A stretch of 62,493 nucleotides of DNA from Alphaproteobacteria bacterium (lineage in GTDB: Bacteria; Pseudomonadota; Alphaproteobacteria; Micropepsales; Micropepsaceae), in the NCBI GenBank assembly GCA_016792785.1, contig JAEUML010000289.1:1-62493 (forward strand), written 5' to 3'. A program made the position numbers and the translations under genes. The notes below the pieces were generated by a model. It made no database searches, was not told the DNA's origin, and was given only the letters and a program-made list of their open reading frames with translations. Position 1 is the first letter of the stretch, and each line of letters opens with the position of its first letter. Positions 17,348 to 26,441 of this stretch are shown here, piece by piece.

Positions 17348-17391
17348 AAGGCCGGGCGCGGGTTTCCGCTCCCCGGCCTTCATTCTTTCTT
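17348..17391 (+). terminator. Intrinsic terminator after sciP
   Basis: AAGGCCGGG (17348-17356) pairs with CCCGGCCTT (17372-17380), followed by the T-rich CATTCTTTCTT. It separates sciP from fliF. Confidence 0.85.
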
Positions 17392-17450
17392 GAACTCTTA
17401 TAAACCGCGGCTTTACCGCACCATGGGTAATTTTTGCCTACACAGGTCGC

Positions 17451-19163
17451 ATGCGTGTCGCAAAGGCGCGTGTGCAGATTTGGGGCAGAAGAACAAATGG
17501 TGCGGGAGCTCACGCCTTGGGCGGCTTACTGAATTCCATGGGAATGGCGCGGCTCGGCGCGGCGATCGGTCTGACGATCGCCGTCGCCGGCTTCTTCATG
17601 TACGTCATGGGCGGTATGGGCGAACAGCCGAAAGCTCTGCTATTCTCAGGACTCGACGGGCGCGACTCCGCCGAGATCGTCGGACGCCTCGACGCGCTCA
17701 AAGTCCCCTATCAGGTTGAAGGCGACGGCTCGACGATCCTCGTTCCGGCCGATCAGGCGCTGCGCCTGCGCATGCAGCTTGCCGGAGAAGGCCTGCCCGC
17801 GGGAGGTTCCGTCGGCTACGAAATCTTCGACCGCTCGGACACGTTCGGCCAGACAAGCTTCGTTCAAAACGTCAATCTCTTACGCGCGCTCGAAGGCGAA
17901 CTCGGCCGCACGATTCGCTCGCTCGCCTCGATCGCGAACGCGCGCGTCCATCTGAACATCCCCAAGCGCGAGTTGTTCGCGCAGAAGCAGCCCGAGCCGA
18001 CCGCCTCCGTCGTCATCCGCACACGCGGCGCCGTGTCGCCGGCGCAGGTGTCGTCGATTCAGAATTTGGTCGCCTCCGCCGTCCCCGGCATGATGGCCGG
18101 CGCCGTCACGGTGATCGACGAAAAGGGCGCGATGCTCGGCGGCGGCGCCACGCAAGCCGGCGGATCGGTCCGCGCGGACGAGCGCACTGTCGCCTTCGAA
18201 GACCGCGTCCGCGGCCAGGTCGAAGACATCGTAACCAGCGTCGTGGGCCCCGGCCGCGCCCGCGTCCAGGTCTCGGCCGAGATCGACTACAACCGCGTCA
18301 CGAAGGAAAGCCAGACGTTCGACCCCGACGGCCAGGTCGTCGTCTCGCAGACCACGAGCCAGGCGAAGTCCGCGAACCAGGACGGCAGCGGCGGGCAAGG
18401 TGTGACCGTCACGAATTCGCTTCCCGACGCAGGTGCCGGCGGCGGCAGCGGAAGTTCGACATCCTCGAACGAAGACCGCACAGAAGAAACGATCAACTAC
18501 GAAGTCTCGAAGACGAAGTCTATCGAGGTGCAGGAAGGCGGCCGGATCAAGCGCCTGTCCGTCGCAGTTGCCGTCGACGGCGCCTACACGACGGATGACA
18601 AAGGCACACGCACCTACGCGCCGCGCGCAGCCGAAGAGATGCAGCAGATCGAGCAACTCGTTCGCTCCGCCATCGGTTTCGACGAGACGCGCGGTGACCA
18701 GCTGAAGGTTTTGAACCTGCGCTTCAGCCAACCCGAGATCGAAGAACTGCCGCCCGTTGAAGAACCGCTCCTCGGCCTCGTAAAGGACGACTACTGGCGC
18801 ATCGCGCAGTTCGCAGGGCTTGGCCTGATCGCACTCCTGCTCATTTTCTTTGTCATGCGCCCGCTGATCAAAGCGCTCGTGACGCCGCCGCAAACATCCG
18901 CGCTCACCTCGCAAGCGATCGCGGGTCCCGCGGGCGCGGTCGCGGTCGCAGGTCCGGCCGGCGCGCCATCACTCGCAGCGCCCGCAGGTGGTGCACCGGC
19001 GCCGCTGCAGATCCCGGCGTCCGGCGTCCAGCAAATGATCGACATCGCGCAGGTCGAAGGTCAGGTGAAGGAATCGTCCGTCCGGAAAGTCGGCGAGATC
19101 GTCGGCAAGCACCCGGATGAAGCGACCGCGATCCTGCGCCAATGGCTGCACCAGTCGGCATGA
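17451..19163 (+). CDS. fliF: Flagellar MS-ring protein FliF
   Basis: 570 aa. Integral inner-membrane protein forming the MS-ring. A first membrane segment lies at about residues 35-53 (LGAAIGLTIAVAGFFMYVM). The periplasmic ring-building domains include RVHLNIPKRELFAQKQPEPTASVVIRT. A second membrane segment lies at about 450-472 (IAQFAGLGLIALLLIFFVMRPL), followed by a cytoplasmic tail of about 97 residues that should bind FliG (ESSVRKVGEIVGKHPDEATAILRQWL). The tail has an Ala/Gly/Pro linker. First gene of fliF-fliG-fliH-fliN-flbD-flhA. The start could be a few codons later. Confidence 0.94.
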   Translation: MRVAKARVQIWGRRTNGAGAHALGGLLNSMGMARLGAAIGLTIAVAGFFMYVMGGMGEQPKALLFSGLDGRDSAEIVGRLDALKVPYQVEGDGSTILVPADQALRLRMQLAGEGLPAGGSVGYEIFDRSDTFGQTSFVQNVNLLRALEGELGRTIRSLASIANARVHLNIPKRELFAQKQPEPTASVVIRTRGAVSPAQVSSIQNLVASAVPGMMAGAVTVIDEKGAMLGGGATQAGGSVRADERTVAFEDRVRGQVEDIVTSVVGPGRARVQVSAEIDYNRVTKESQTFDPDGQVVVSQTTSQAKSANQDGSGGQGVTVTNSLPDAGAGGGSGSSTSSNEDRTEETINYEVSKTKSIEVQEGGRIKRLSVAVAVDGAYTTDDKGTRTYAPRAAEEMQQIEQLVRSAIGFDETRGDQLKVLNLRFSQPEIEELPPVEEPLLGLVKDDYWRIAQFAGLGLIALLLIFFVMRPLIKALVTPPQTSALTSQAIAGPAGAVAVAGPAGAPSLAAPAGGAPAPLQIPASGVQQMIDIAQVEGQVKESSVRKVGEIVGKHPDEATAILRQWLHQSA

Positions 19164-19181
19164 ACGAGCGAATGACCAGCC

Positions 19182-20219
19182 ATGACTAAACCCGCAAAAG
19201 CCGCAGCCACGCGCGACGACGTCAAGGCCCTGACCGGGCCCGAACGCGCGGCGGTGTTGTTGCTCGCACTCGGCGAAGAGCATGGCACGGCAATCTGGAA
19301 GGCGCTCGACGACGAGGAAGTCAAGGAAGTTTCCCAGGTCATGTCGAACCTGGGCACCGTGTCGGCCGCACTGACGGAGCGGCTGCTTGTCGACTTCGTG
19401 TCGCAGATCTCCTCGACCGGTTCGGTCATGGGCTCGTACGACACGACCGAGCGTCTGCTGCAGAAGTTCCTGCCCAAGGAGCGCGTCAGCGGCGTCATGG
19501 AGGAAATTCGCGGGCCCGCCGGCCGCACGATGTGGGACAAGCTCTCGAACGTGAACGAGTCGGTGCTCGCGAACTATCTGAAGAACGAGTACCCGCAGAC
19601 CGTCGCCGTCGTGCTGACGAAGATCAAGTCAGAGCACGCCTCGCGCGTGCTGGCGGCGCTGCCCGAAGACTTCGCGCTCGAATGCGTGAACCGCATGCTG
19701 CGCCTCGAATCCGTACAAAAGGACATCCTCGACAAGGTCGAGCACACGCTGCGCCAAGAATTCATGACGAACCTCGCGCGCACCGCCAAACGCGACGCGC
19801 ACGAACTCATGGCCGAAATCTTCAACAATTTCGACCGCCAGACTGAATCGCGCTTCATGACCGCGCTCGAAGAGCGCAACAGAGAGGCGTGCGAGCGCAT
19901 CAAAGCTCTGATGTTCACCTTCGAGGATTTGGGCAAACTCGACTCCGGCTCGATCCAGACGCTGTTGCGCGCGATCGACAAGGACAAGCTCGGCATCGCG
20001 CTGAAAGGTGCGTCGGCCGCGCTTCGCGATCTCTTCTTCTCCAACATGTCGGAACGCGCGGGCAAGATCCTGCGCGACGACATGGAATCCATGGGTCCCG
20101 TCCGCCTGAAGGACGTCGACGAAGCTCAAATGGGCATGGTCATCGTCGCCAAGGACCTCGCGGCCAAGGGCGAGATCATGATCGCCAAGGGCAATAGCGA
20201 AGACGAGTTGGTCTATTGA
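19182..20219 (+). CDS. fliG: Flagellar motor switch protein FliG
   Basis: 345 aa. Cytoplasmic rotor protein linking FliF to the C-ring and contacting the stator. The N-terminal FliF-binding domain starts [26 protein letters not shown]. The middle domain has the EHPQT-like [14 protein letters not shown]. The C-terminal torque domain contains [33 protein letters not shown] with the charged residues used for torque. It begins 18 bases after fliF and ends overlapping the possible TTG start of fliH. Confidence 0.96.
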   Translation: MTKPAKAAATRDDVKALTGPERAAVLLLALGEEHGTAIWKALDDEEVKEVSQVMSNLGTVSAALTERLLVDFVSQISSTGSVMGSYDTTERLLQKFLPKERVSGVMEEIRGPAGRTMWDKLSNVNESVLANYLKNEYPQTVAVVLTKIKSEHASRVLAALPEDFALECVNRMLRLESVQKDILDKVEHTLRQEFMTNLARTAKRDAHELMAEIFNNFDRQTESRFMTALEERNREACERIKALMFTFEDLGKLDSGSIQTLLRAIDKDKLGIALKGASAALRDLFFSNMSERAGKILRDDMESMGPVRLKDVDEAQMGMVIVAKDLAAKGEIMIAKGNSEDELVY

Positions 20220-20221
20220 GC

Positions 20222-20851
20222 ATGAGCGAACCCATGCAACAGAACCGGCCCGTCAAGTACAACTTCGACACCGTCTTCGGCTCGAAGGGCACGAACGCCG
20301 CGCATGCGCGCAGCTCGTACTCCGCCGATGAGGTCGAAGCGATCCGCCGCGAAACATTCGCCAAAGGCAAGGCCGACACCGAGGCCCAAGCCGCCGCCGC
20401 GCGGGCCGCCACGCTCGGCGCGGTCGCCGAAGGACTGATGCGCATGATCGGCGAATTCGACGCCGTCATCCGCACGATGCGCGACGAAAGCGCGGCCCTG
20501 GCCGTCGAAGTCGGCCGCAAGCTCGCCGAAGTCGCACTCGCCGCCGAGCCTCTCAAAGAAGTCGAAGCGCTCGTGGCCGAGTGCATGCACAAGCTTCATC
20601 TCGAACCGCGCCTTGTCGTGCGCGTCGCACCCGGTTGCGCCGACGAACTGCGCGCCGACATCGACCGCCTCGCAGCCGAGCACGCGTTCGCGGGCCGCGT
20701 GGTGATCTTAGCCGAAGCAGCGCTCGGTCCCGCCGACTGCCGCGTCGAGTGGGCGGACGGCGGCGTCGAACGCGACCTCGCACAAACCTATGCTGCCATC
20801 GAACAGGGCTACGCCCGCTGGCGCGCCTCCAATCCGACCGAAGAGAGCTGA
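20222..20851 (+). CDS. fliH: Flagellar assembly protein FliH
   Basis: 209 aa from the ATG at 20222 (a TTG two codons earlier overlaps the fliG stop). FliH binds the export ATPase FliI and holds it at the C-ring. The N-terminal part is short and polar. The middle is a long Ala/Glu-rich helix (EVEAIRRETFAKGKADTEAQAAAARAATLGAVAEGL), and the C-terminus has the VEVGRKLAEVALAAEPLKEVEALV and LVVRVAPGCADELRADIDRLA pattern of the FliH/HrpE family. Sequence conservation in FliH is weak, so position between fliG and fliN supports the call. Confidence 0.85.
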   Translation: MSEPMQQNRPVKYNFDTVFGSKGTNAAHARSSYSADEVEAIRRETFAKGKADTEAQAAAARAATLGAVAEGLMRMIGEFDAVIRTMRDESAALAVEVGRKLAEVALAAEPLKEVEALVAECMHKLHLEPRLVVRVAPGCADELRADIDRLAAEHAFAGRVVILAEAALGPADCRVEWADGGVERDLAQTYAAIEQGYARWRASNPTEES

Positions 20852-20853
20852 CG

Positions 20854-21192
20854 ATGTCCCAGACAACCGACGTCAACCTGCCCGACCTGCAGATCGCCGA
20901 CGCTGGCGCGCCCGACGCGCCGGCCGAGCCCGAGGTCAAGCGCACGGCGACCGACCTCGAAGCCGTCTTCGACGTCGCGGTCAACGTGTCGGCCGTGCTC
21001 GGCAAGGCGACGATGGAGGTCTCGAGCCTCTTGAAGCTCGGCCGCGGCGCGGTCGTCGAACTCGACCGCAAGATCGGCGAGGCGATCGACATCTACGTCA
21101 ACGACCGCCTGGTGGCGCGCGGCGAAGTCGTTCTGGTCGAAGACCGGCTCGGCATCACCATGACCGAAATCGTCAAAGGCGACCGGCTCTAA
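20854..21192 (+). CDS. fliN: Flagellar motor switch protein FliN
   Basis: 112 aa from the ATG at 20854, two bases after the fliH stop. The N-terminal 30 residues are acidic and flexible. The SpoA domain fills residues 40-110 (VAVNVSAVLGKATMEVSSLLKLGRGAVVELDRKIGEAIDIYVNDRLVARGEVVLVEDRLGITMTEIV). With FliM it forms the C-ring base and docks FliH. The longer frame reaching back into fliH is a shadow. Confidence 0.95.
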   Translation: MSQTTDVNLPDLQIADAGAPDAPAEPEVKRTATDLEAVFDVAVNVSAVLGKATMEVSSLLKLGRGAVVELDRKIGEAIDIYVNDRLVARGEVVLVEDRLGITMTEIVKGDRL

Positions 21193-21216
21193 CCGGACAC
21201 TCGAAAGAAAACCCCA

Positions 21217-22590
21217 ATGCGTCTTCTCATCATCGGACAATTGAACGGGCAGATCGGCGCCGCGACGAAGATCGCGATCGACAAGGGCGCAAAGGTCGCG
21301 CACGCGACGACGATCGAGCAAGGCCTCGCCGAACTGCGCGACGGACGTGGCGCCGACCTTCTGATGGTCGACGTCGCCATGCCGATCGCACTCCTCGCGG
21401 CGCAGCTACGCACCGAGCGCATTCACGTTCCGATTGTCGCCTGCGGCATCGGCACGGACGCAAGCGCGGCCGTCGAGGCGATCAAAGGCGGCGCGAAGGA
21501 ATACATCCCCCTGCCCCCGGACGCGACACTCATCGGGGCCGTTTTGGCCGCGGTCGCCGACGAGTCGCACCACATGGTGTTCGAGGACAAGGCGATGGAG
21601 AGCGTCATCGCGCTCGCCGAACAAGTCGCGCCAAGCGAAGCCTCGATCCTGATCACCGGCGAATCCGGCACCGGCAAAGAGGTCCTGGCCCGCCACGTGC
21701 ACCGCAAGTCGAACCGCGCCGACAAGCAGTTCATCTCGATCAACTGCGCCGCGATCCCCGACAACCTGCTCGAATCCGAATTGTTCGGTCACGAAAAGGG
21801 CGCGTTCACCGGCGCGGTCGCACGCCGCATCGGCAAGTTCGAAGAAGCCGACGGCGGCACGCTGCTGCTCGACGAAATCTCCGAGATGGACGTGCGTCTT
21901 CAGGCTAAGCTCCTGCGCGTGCTGCAAGAGCGCGTCGTCGACCGTGTCGGCGGCTCGAAGCCGGTGCGCGTCAATATCCGCGTCATCGCCACCTCGAACC
22001 GCGACCTGCAGCAGGCCGTGCGCGACGGCACGTTCCGCGAAGACCTGCTCTATCGCTTGAACGTCGTGAATCTGAAGATCCCGCCGCTGCGCGAACGCCC
22101 GGCCGACATTCTGGCGCTCGCCCACCACTTCGCCCGCAAATATGCGGACGCGAACGGCGTCGCCGTGCGTCCGCTGTCGCAAGGCGCCAAGCAGACACTG
22201 ATGTCGCACACCTGGCGCGGCAACGTGCGCGAACTCGAGAACACGGTCCACCGCGCCGTTCTGCTGTCGCAAGGCCCAGAGATCGCCGAAACGGCGATCC
22301 GCCTGCCCGACGGATCGAAGGTCGGCGACGACGTCGCGATCACGACCCCGACCGCGATCGCGCGCGCCGCACAGGCGGCCGAAGCCGTCAACCGCGAGAT
22401 GGTCGGCCGCACCGTCGCCGACGTCGAGCGCGATCTGATTTTGCAGACGCTGGGTCACTGCCTCGGCAACCGCACGCACGCCGCCAACATCCTGGGCATT
22501 TCGATTCGCACGCTGCGCAACAAGCTGAAGCAATACTCCGACGAAGGCGTACGCGTGCCGCTGCCCGGCGGCGAACTGCGCGCTTACTGA
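21217..22590 (+). CDS. flbD: FlbD, sigma54-dependent flagellar transcription activator
   Basis: 457 aa. Domains: a receiver-like N-terminus (1-118), a sigma54-interacting AAA+ domain with Walker A GESGTGKE (148-155), GAFTGA loop (195-200) and LLLDE (216-220), then a C-terminal Fis-type helix-turn-helix (NRTHAANILGISIRTLRNKLKQY). The receiver is degenerate: no acidic pair after strand 1 (IIGQLN), and the switch Lys is replaced (YIPLP), though Asp52 remains. Caulobacter FlbD works without classic phosphorylation and depends on FliX, and the same is likely here. It should drive the sigma54 promoters between flgK and fliK. No fliX is present in the window. Confidence 0.93.
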   Translation: MRLLIIGQLNGQIGAATKIAIDKGAKVAHATTIEQGLAELRDGRGADLLMVDVAMPIALLAAQLRTERIHVPIVACGIGTDASAAVEAIKGGAKEYIPLPPDATLIGAVLAAVADESHHMVFEDKAMESVIALAEQVAPSEASILITGESGTGKEVLARHVHRKSNRADKQFISINCAAIPDNLLESELFGHEKGAFTGAVARRIGKFEEADGGTLLLDEISEMDVRLQAKLLRVLQERVVDRVGGSKPVRVNIRVIATSNRDLQQAVRDGTFREDLLYRLNVVNLKIPPLRERPADILALAHHFARKYADANGVAVRPLSQGAKQTLMSHTWRGNVRELENTVHRAVLLSQGPEIAETAIRLPDGSKVGDDVAITTPTAIARAAQAAEAVNREMVGRTVADVERDLILQTLGHCLGNRTHAANILGISIRTLRNKLKQYSDEGVRVPLPGGELRAY

Positions 22591-22617
22591 GACTTGCGAC
22601 CCTAGGCGGAACCGATC

Positions 22618-24732
22618 ATGGCCGAAGCAACCATTGCGACGCGCGCGACGACCGGCGGGGCCGGGGTGGTGAACGTCAGCTGGGACATGCTCAAGCGCGG
22701 CGATCTTTCGCTCGCGCTCGGCATCATGGCGATCATCGCCGTGCTGCTGTTTCCCGTACCGACGTTCCTTCTCGACATCGCGCTCGGCATCTCGATCACG
22801 CTGTCGGTCTTAATTCTGATGACGGCGCTCTTCATCGAGCGCCCGCTGCAATTGTCGACGTTCCCGACGATCCTTTTGATCTCGACGATGTTGCGCCTGT
22901 CGCTCAACCTCGCCTCGACCAAGCTGATCTTGACCTACGGCCACGAAGGCACCGCCGCCGCCGGTCACGTCATCGAAGCGTTCGGCAACCTCTTGATGCA
23001 GGGCAACTTCGTCATCGGGATCATCGTTTTCGTGATCTTGATCATCGTGAACTTCGTGGTCATCACGAAGGGCTCGGGCCGCATCGCCGAAGTCAGCGCG
23101 AGATTCACCTTGGACGCGATGCCCGGCAAGCAGATGGCGATCGACGCCGACCTGTCCGCGGGCTTGATCAACGAAAAGGACGCGCGCGAGCGCCGCAAGC
23201 GTCTCGAAGACGAAGCGAATTTCTACGGCTCGATGGACGGTGCTTCGAAATTCGTTCGCGGCGACGCGATCGCGGGCATCCTGATCACGTTCATCAACAT
23301 CATCGGCGGCATCATCATCGGCGTCGGTCAGCATGGCATGGACTTCTCGAACGCCGCCCACGCCTACACGCTGCTGACCATCGGCGACGGCCTCGTGACG
23401 CAGATCCCAGCTCTGCTCGTTTCGATCGCCGCGGGCTTGATGGTCTCGAAAGCCGGCGTCGACGGCGCGGCCGACAAGGCGTTGGTCGCGCAGCTCTCCG
23501 ACTATCCGCAGGCGCTCGGCATGTCGTCGTTCGTGATGGGTTTGATGGCGTTCTTGCCCGGCATCCCGACGCTGATCTTCCTCGGTCTGGCGGCCGGCGC
23601 CGGCGGATTGGCCTACCTGACGAGCCAACGAAAAGAAAACGAACGCGACGCCGAAAAGTCGGCCGCGGCCTCGGCCGAGCAGGCGAAGGCGCCGGCAGAC
23701 GAGCCGATCCAAACCGCGCTTGCGATGGACTACCTCAAGGTCGAACTCGGCTATGGCCTACTGCCGTTGATCAACGACGCGAAGGGCCACCGCCTAACCG
23801 ACCAGATCAAGGCGCTGCGCCGCCAGATGGCCTCCGAAATGGGCTTCGTCATGCCGTCGGTGCGCATCATCGACAACATGCAGCTCGCCTCGAACGACTA
23901 CGTCATCCGCGTGAAGGAACTGCAAGCCGGCAAGGGCGAACTTCAGCCGGGCCAAATGCTCGTCATGGATCCGCGCGGCGGCCAGATCGACCTGCCCGGC
24001 CGCCCGACGCGCGAACCCGCATTCGGCTTGCCGGCCGCCTGGGTCGACGAGCGCTTCCGCGACGAGGCGAGCTTCCGCGGCTTCACCGTCGTCGATCCGG
24101 CAACCGTGCTGACGACGCATTTGACGGAATTGCTGAAAGAGAACATGGCGGAGCTTCTCTCCTATGCGGAGACGAAGAAGCTGCTCGACGATTTGCCGGC
24201 CGAGAACAAGAAACTCGTCGACGACCTCATCCCCTCGCAGATCACGGTCACCGGCATTCAGCGCATTCTGCAGTCGCTGCTCGCCGAACGCATCTCGATC
24301 CGCGACTTGGCCACGATCCTCGAAGGCATTGCGGAGGCGGCATCGCGCTCTTCGACGACGCTCCAGATGGCCGAACACGTCCGCTCGCGCCTCGCACGCC
24401 AGATTTCCTCCGCCCACACGTCGCAAGCCGGATACCTGCCGCTGATCGCGCTGTCGCCGGCGTGGGAGCAGGCATTCGCAGATTCACTCATCGGCCAAGG
24501 CGACGAGAAGCAACTGGCGCTCGCCCCGTCGAAGCTTCAGGAGTTCATCCAAAGCGTGCGCGCGCGCTTCGACGCGGCGGCGAACGAAGGCGAACTGCCG
24601 GTACTGCTGACCTCGCCGCTCGCGCGCCCTTACGTACGGTCGATCATCGAGCGCTTCCGCGCGCAGACCTTCGTCATGTCGCAAAACGAAATCCACCCCT
24701 CAGCGCGCCTGCGCACCTTGGGACAGATCTAG
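22618..24732 (+). CDS. flhA: Flagellar export apparatus protein FlhA
   Basis: 704 aa, full length. The N-terminal half has about eight membrane segments (from IMAIIAVLLFPVPTFLLDIALGISITLSVLIL on) and the conserved cytoplasmic loop GRIAEVSARFTLDAMPGKQMAIDADLSAGLINEKDARERR. The C-terminal half, from about residue 345, is the cytoplasmic ring domain that binds chaperone-substrate complexes. It starts 28 bases after flbD. Confidence 0.97.
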   Translation: MAEATIATRATTGGAGVVNVSWDMLKRGDLSLALGIMAIIAVLLFPVPTFLLDIALGISITLSVLILMTALFIERPLQLSTFPTILLISTMLRLSLNLASTKLILTYGHEGTAAAGHVIEAFGNLLMQGNFVIGIIVFVILIIVNFVVITKGSGRIAEVSARFTLDAMPGKQMAIDADLSAGLINEKDARERRKRLEDEANFYGSMDGASKFVRGDAIAGILITFINIIGGIIIGVGQHGMDFSNAAHAYTLLTIGDGLVTQIPALLVSIAAGLMVSKAGVDGAADKALVAQLSDYPQALGMSSFVMGLMAFLPGIPTLIFLGLAAGAGGLAYLTSQRKENERDAEKSAAASAEQAKAPADEPIQTALAMDYLKVELGYGLLPLINDAKGHRLTDQIKALRRQMASEMGFVMPSVRIIDNMQLASNDYVIRVKELQAGKGELQPGQMLVMDPRGGQIDLPGRPTREPAFGLPAAWVDERFRDEASFRGFTVVDPATVLTTHLTELLKENMAELLSYAETKKLLDDLPAENKKLVDDLIPSQITVTGIQRILQSLLAERISIRDLATILEGIAEAASRSSTTLQMAEHVRSRLARQISSAHTSQAGYLPLIALSPAWEQAFADSLIGQGDEKQLALAPSKLQEFIQSVRARFDAAANEGELPVLLTSPLARPYVRSIIERFRAQTFVMSQNEIHPSARLRTLGQI

Positions 24733-24735
24733 ACC

Positions 24736-24993
24736 ATGCGCGTTCGCAATTTCTCGGGCCCAACCGCCCAAGCCGCCATCGCCCGCGTCCGCGAAGAAAT
24801 GGGCGAGGCCGCCGTCATCATCGCCGTCGATCAGGCCGCGAACGGTCACGGCGTCGTCGTCCGCGCCGCAACCGAAGAACCATCCCGAACCGTGTCCCCG
24901 GCACCGGACCCGCGAACCGTCGAAGAACGCCTCGAAGCGTTCCTCTCCGCGTGTCTTGCTGCAGCGCGTCATTCGATGCCCGCCGCGATCTAG
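24736..24993 (+). CDS. Stand-alone FlhF N-terminal (B) domain-like protein
   Basis: 85 aa, three bases after the flhA stop. The first 45 residues follow the FlhF B-domain pattern (MRVRNFSGPTAQAAIARVREEMGEAAVIIAVDQ): Arg/Lys-x-Phe, Pro-Thr, Val-Arg-x-Glu-x-Gly and a hydrophobic strand. FlhF often follows flhA and normally continues for some 300 residues with SRP-type GTPase domains. Here the frame ends after a Pro/Glu linker and a short helix, and the next 140 bases show no GTPase remnant. It is either a decayed FlhF that kept its first module or an independent small protein. Confidence 0.6.
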   Translation: MRVRNFSGPTAQAAIARVREEMGEAAVIIAVDQAANGHGVVVRAATEEPSRTVSPAPDPRTVEERLEAFLSACLAAARHSMPAAI

Positions 24994-25137
24994 ACGCACA
25001 CGTTACGGAAATCCGCCAAAGTCGAAGTTGCCCGGCGGCCACATCGGGCGCATGCCGTGGCTTGGGCTCCGTTCCTGGACATGCCGAGTTCGGTTACTAT
25101 TTTCGGACAACGGTCTCCCGGGGAGGGAACAGGTACT

Positions 25138-25482
25138 ATGGACGTTATTCTTCAAGAGATGCTGGCGATCGTGAGAAGCGTGTTCACCACGGACAGCATC
25201 TCGCTGATCATCATGCTGTTCGTCGTCGTCATCGCCGGCATGGCTTTGGGCCAGATGGGCCGCATCGTTCAGGTTACCGTAGGGGCGCTGGCCATGTACG
25301 GCCTGCTTCGCCTGGCTTACTCGGTAACCCAAGGCGTGGAGCCAATGTCCCTGCCAATGAACGCCTGGAATGGCCTCAAGGGCATGACGGTTGGCGACCT
25401 GGTGGTCTGGTTCCTGGCCTTCGCGATCGTGATCAGCATCGTGCATCTGATCCGAAACGCAGTGGCTGCCCGCGGCCACTAG
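25138..25482 (+). CDS. Small three-helix membrane protein A (114 aa), unknown function
   Basis: 114 aa from the ATG at 25138, with GGGAGGG about 10 bases upstream. An amphipathic N-terminus (MDVILQEMLAIVRSVF) leads into hydrophobic segments at about residues 22-38, 45-61 and 84-104, with a polar loop between the second and third. There is no cleavable signal peptide. It lies downstream of the FlhF-like gene in the same direction. The gene at 25628 has the same length and a similar plan. I do not recognise a family. Confidence 0.75.
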   Translation: MDVILQEMLAIVRSVFTTDSISLIIMLFVVVIAGMALGQMGRIVQVTVGALAMYGLLRLAYSVTQGVEPMSLPMNAWNGLKGMTVGDLVVWFLAFAIVISIVHLIRNAVAARGH

Positions 25483-25503
25483 GGCCGTAAAAACGGCAGG
25501 AAC

Positions 25504-25539
25504 CGGCGGCGCGCGGCAAAAAAAGCACACGCGCCGCCG
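25504..25539 (+). terminator. 10-bp hairpin between the two small membrane-protein genes
   Basis: CGGCGGCGCG (25504-25513) pairs perfectly with CGCGCCGCCG (25530-25539). The loop is A-rich and no T-run follows directly. It may attenuate or process the transcript between the two 114-aa genes. A TATAAG sequence at 25556 could start a new transcript. Confidence 0.5.
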
Positions 25540-25627
25540 CATGCGTTTGTGACAATATAAGGACGGCGCGGATCGGAAAGCGGGCGGGGCAAACCCGCGC
25601 GTCCGCGGCGTCTAGGTGGGTACTGGG

Positions 25628-25972
25628 ATGGAAATGGAAAAGCAGTTCATCGACCTCGTCATCCACGTGTTCACGTTGGAATGGGCGATCTGGGCCCTGC
25701 CGTTGAGCATCCTTCTATCGCTGCTGACCACCCGCGCCCTGCCGGGCTTCTTCTTGGCCGCGGTCGCAGTGGTCATCTACCATGTCGGGATTGTCGCGCT
25801 GCCGCTGGTGGCGTCGGGCGGCGACATGTCGACCCTGCCCGATCAACTCAGCGCCGCCGCCCAGAAGCTTGAGCCGATATCGATTGCGGCGGAATACGTA
25901 GCCTACGCGTTCCTGATCATCGTCTTCAGCCTGACGCGCCACGACATGTTGCGCCCCAGCGTCTTGGAATAA
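25628..25972 (+). CDS. Small three-helix membrane protein B (114 aa), unknown function
   Basis: 114 aa from the ATG at 25628, with AGGTGGG 7 bases upstream; a GTG four codons earlier is less likely. The N-terminus is charged and amphipathic (MEMEKQFIDLVIHVFTLEW). Membrane segments lie at about residues 20-36, 41-62 and 86-104, with a longer polar loop of about 23 residues before the last. Same length, direction and plan as the gene at 25138, though identity is low. It ends one base before the convergent doxX-like stop. Family not recognised. Confidence 0.75.
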   Translation: MEMEKQFIDLVIHVFTLEWAIWALPLSILLSLLTTRALPGFFLAAVAVVIYHVGIVALPLVASGGDMSTLPDQLSAAAQKLEPISIAAEYVAYAFLIIVFSLTRHDMLRPSVLE

Positions 25973-26383
25973 TCAATCGCCGCGCCAGCTGTCATAGGAC
26001 CAGCGGCCGGCGCCGAATCCAAGCAGCAGCAAAAGCCCGCCCGCAATCGCGATGTTCTTCGCAAAGAGCTGCGCTTCCACGCGCTTAAGCTCCGGATCGC
26101 TCATCGTCCAAAAATCGTGCATCACGAAGCTGACCACGATCGTGAACACAAACAGCACCAGCGCCATAAGCCTGGTGCGAAAGCCGAGGATGATGCCGGC
26201 CCCCGCCCCGACCTCGACCACGATCGCCGCCGCCAGCAGCGGCTGGATGACCTCGACCCCATGCTGGGCCATGAACAGCCCCGTCTCCTGCCAGTTCTGC
26301 AACTTGTATAGGCCGGACAGGATGAAGAAGCCTGCTAGAATGCAGCGACCGACCAAGGGCGCGATGGCTTCGCCGAACGACAT
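25973..26383 (-). CDS. DoxX family membrane protein
   Basis: 136 aa from the ATG at 26383 (AGAGGA about 8 bases upstream); upstream ATGs in the frame lack such a site. Four membrane helices are visible. The N-terminal motif LVGRCILAGFFILSGLYKLQNW and the second motif VVEVGAGAGIILGFRTRLMALVL are typical of DoxX/YphA-type proteins. The ending KNIAIAGGLLLLLGFGAGRWS is also characteristic. The family has diverse and mostly unproven roles. Confidence 0.88.
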   Translation of the reverse strand: MSFGEAIAPLVGRCILAGFFILSGLYKLQNWQETGLFMAQHGVEVIQPLLAAAIVVEVGAGAGIILGFRTRLMALVLFVFTIVVSFVMHDFWTMSDPELKRVEAQLFAKNIAIAGGLLLLLGFGAGRWSYDSWRGD

Positions 26384-26441
26384 GGGCTGCATCCTCTTCA
26401 GAATCGCTAGAATACGGCCAAACGATATGATCTGACGGACC

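Noticed and set aside
17426-17440. GG...TTTTTGCC sequence before fliF as a sigma54 promoter
   Set aside because: GG and GC are nine bases apart rather than ten, and the TGGCAC core is missing.
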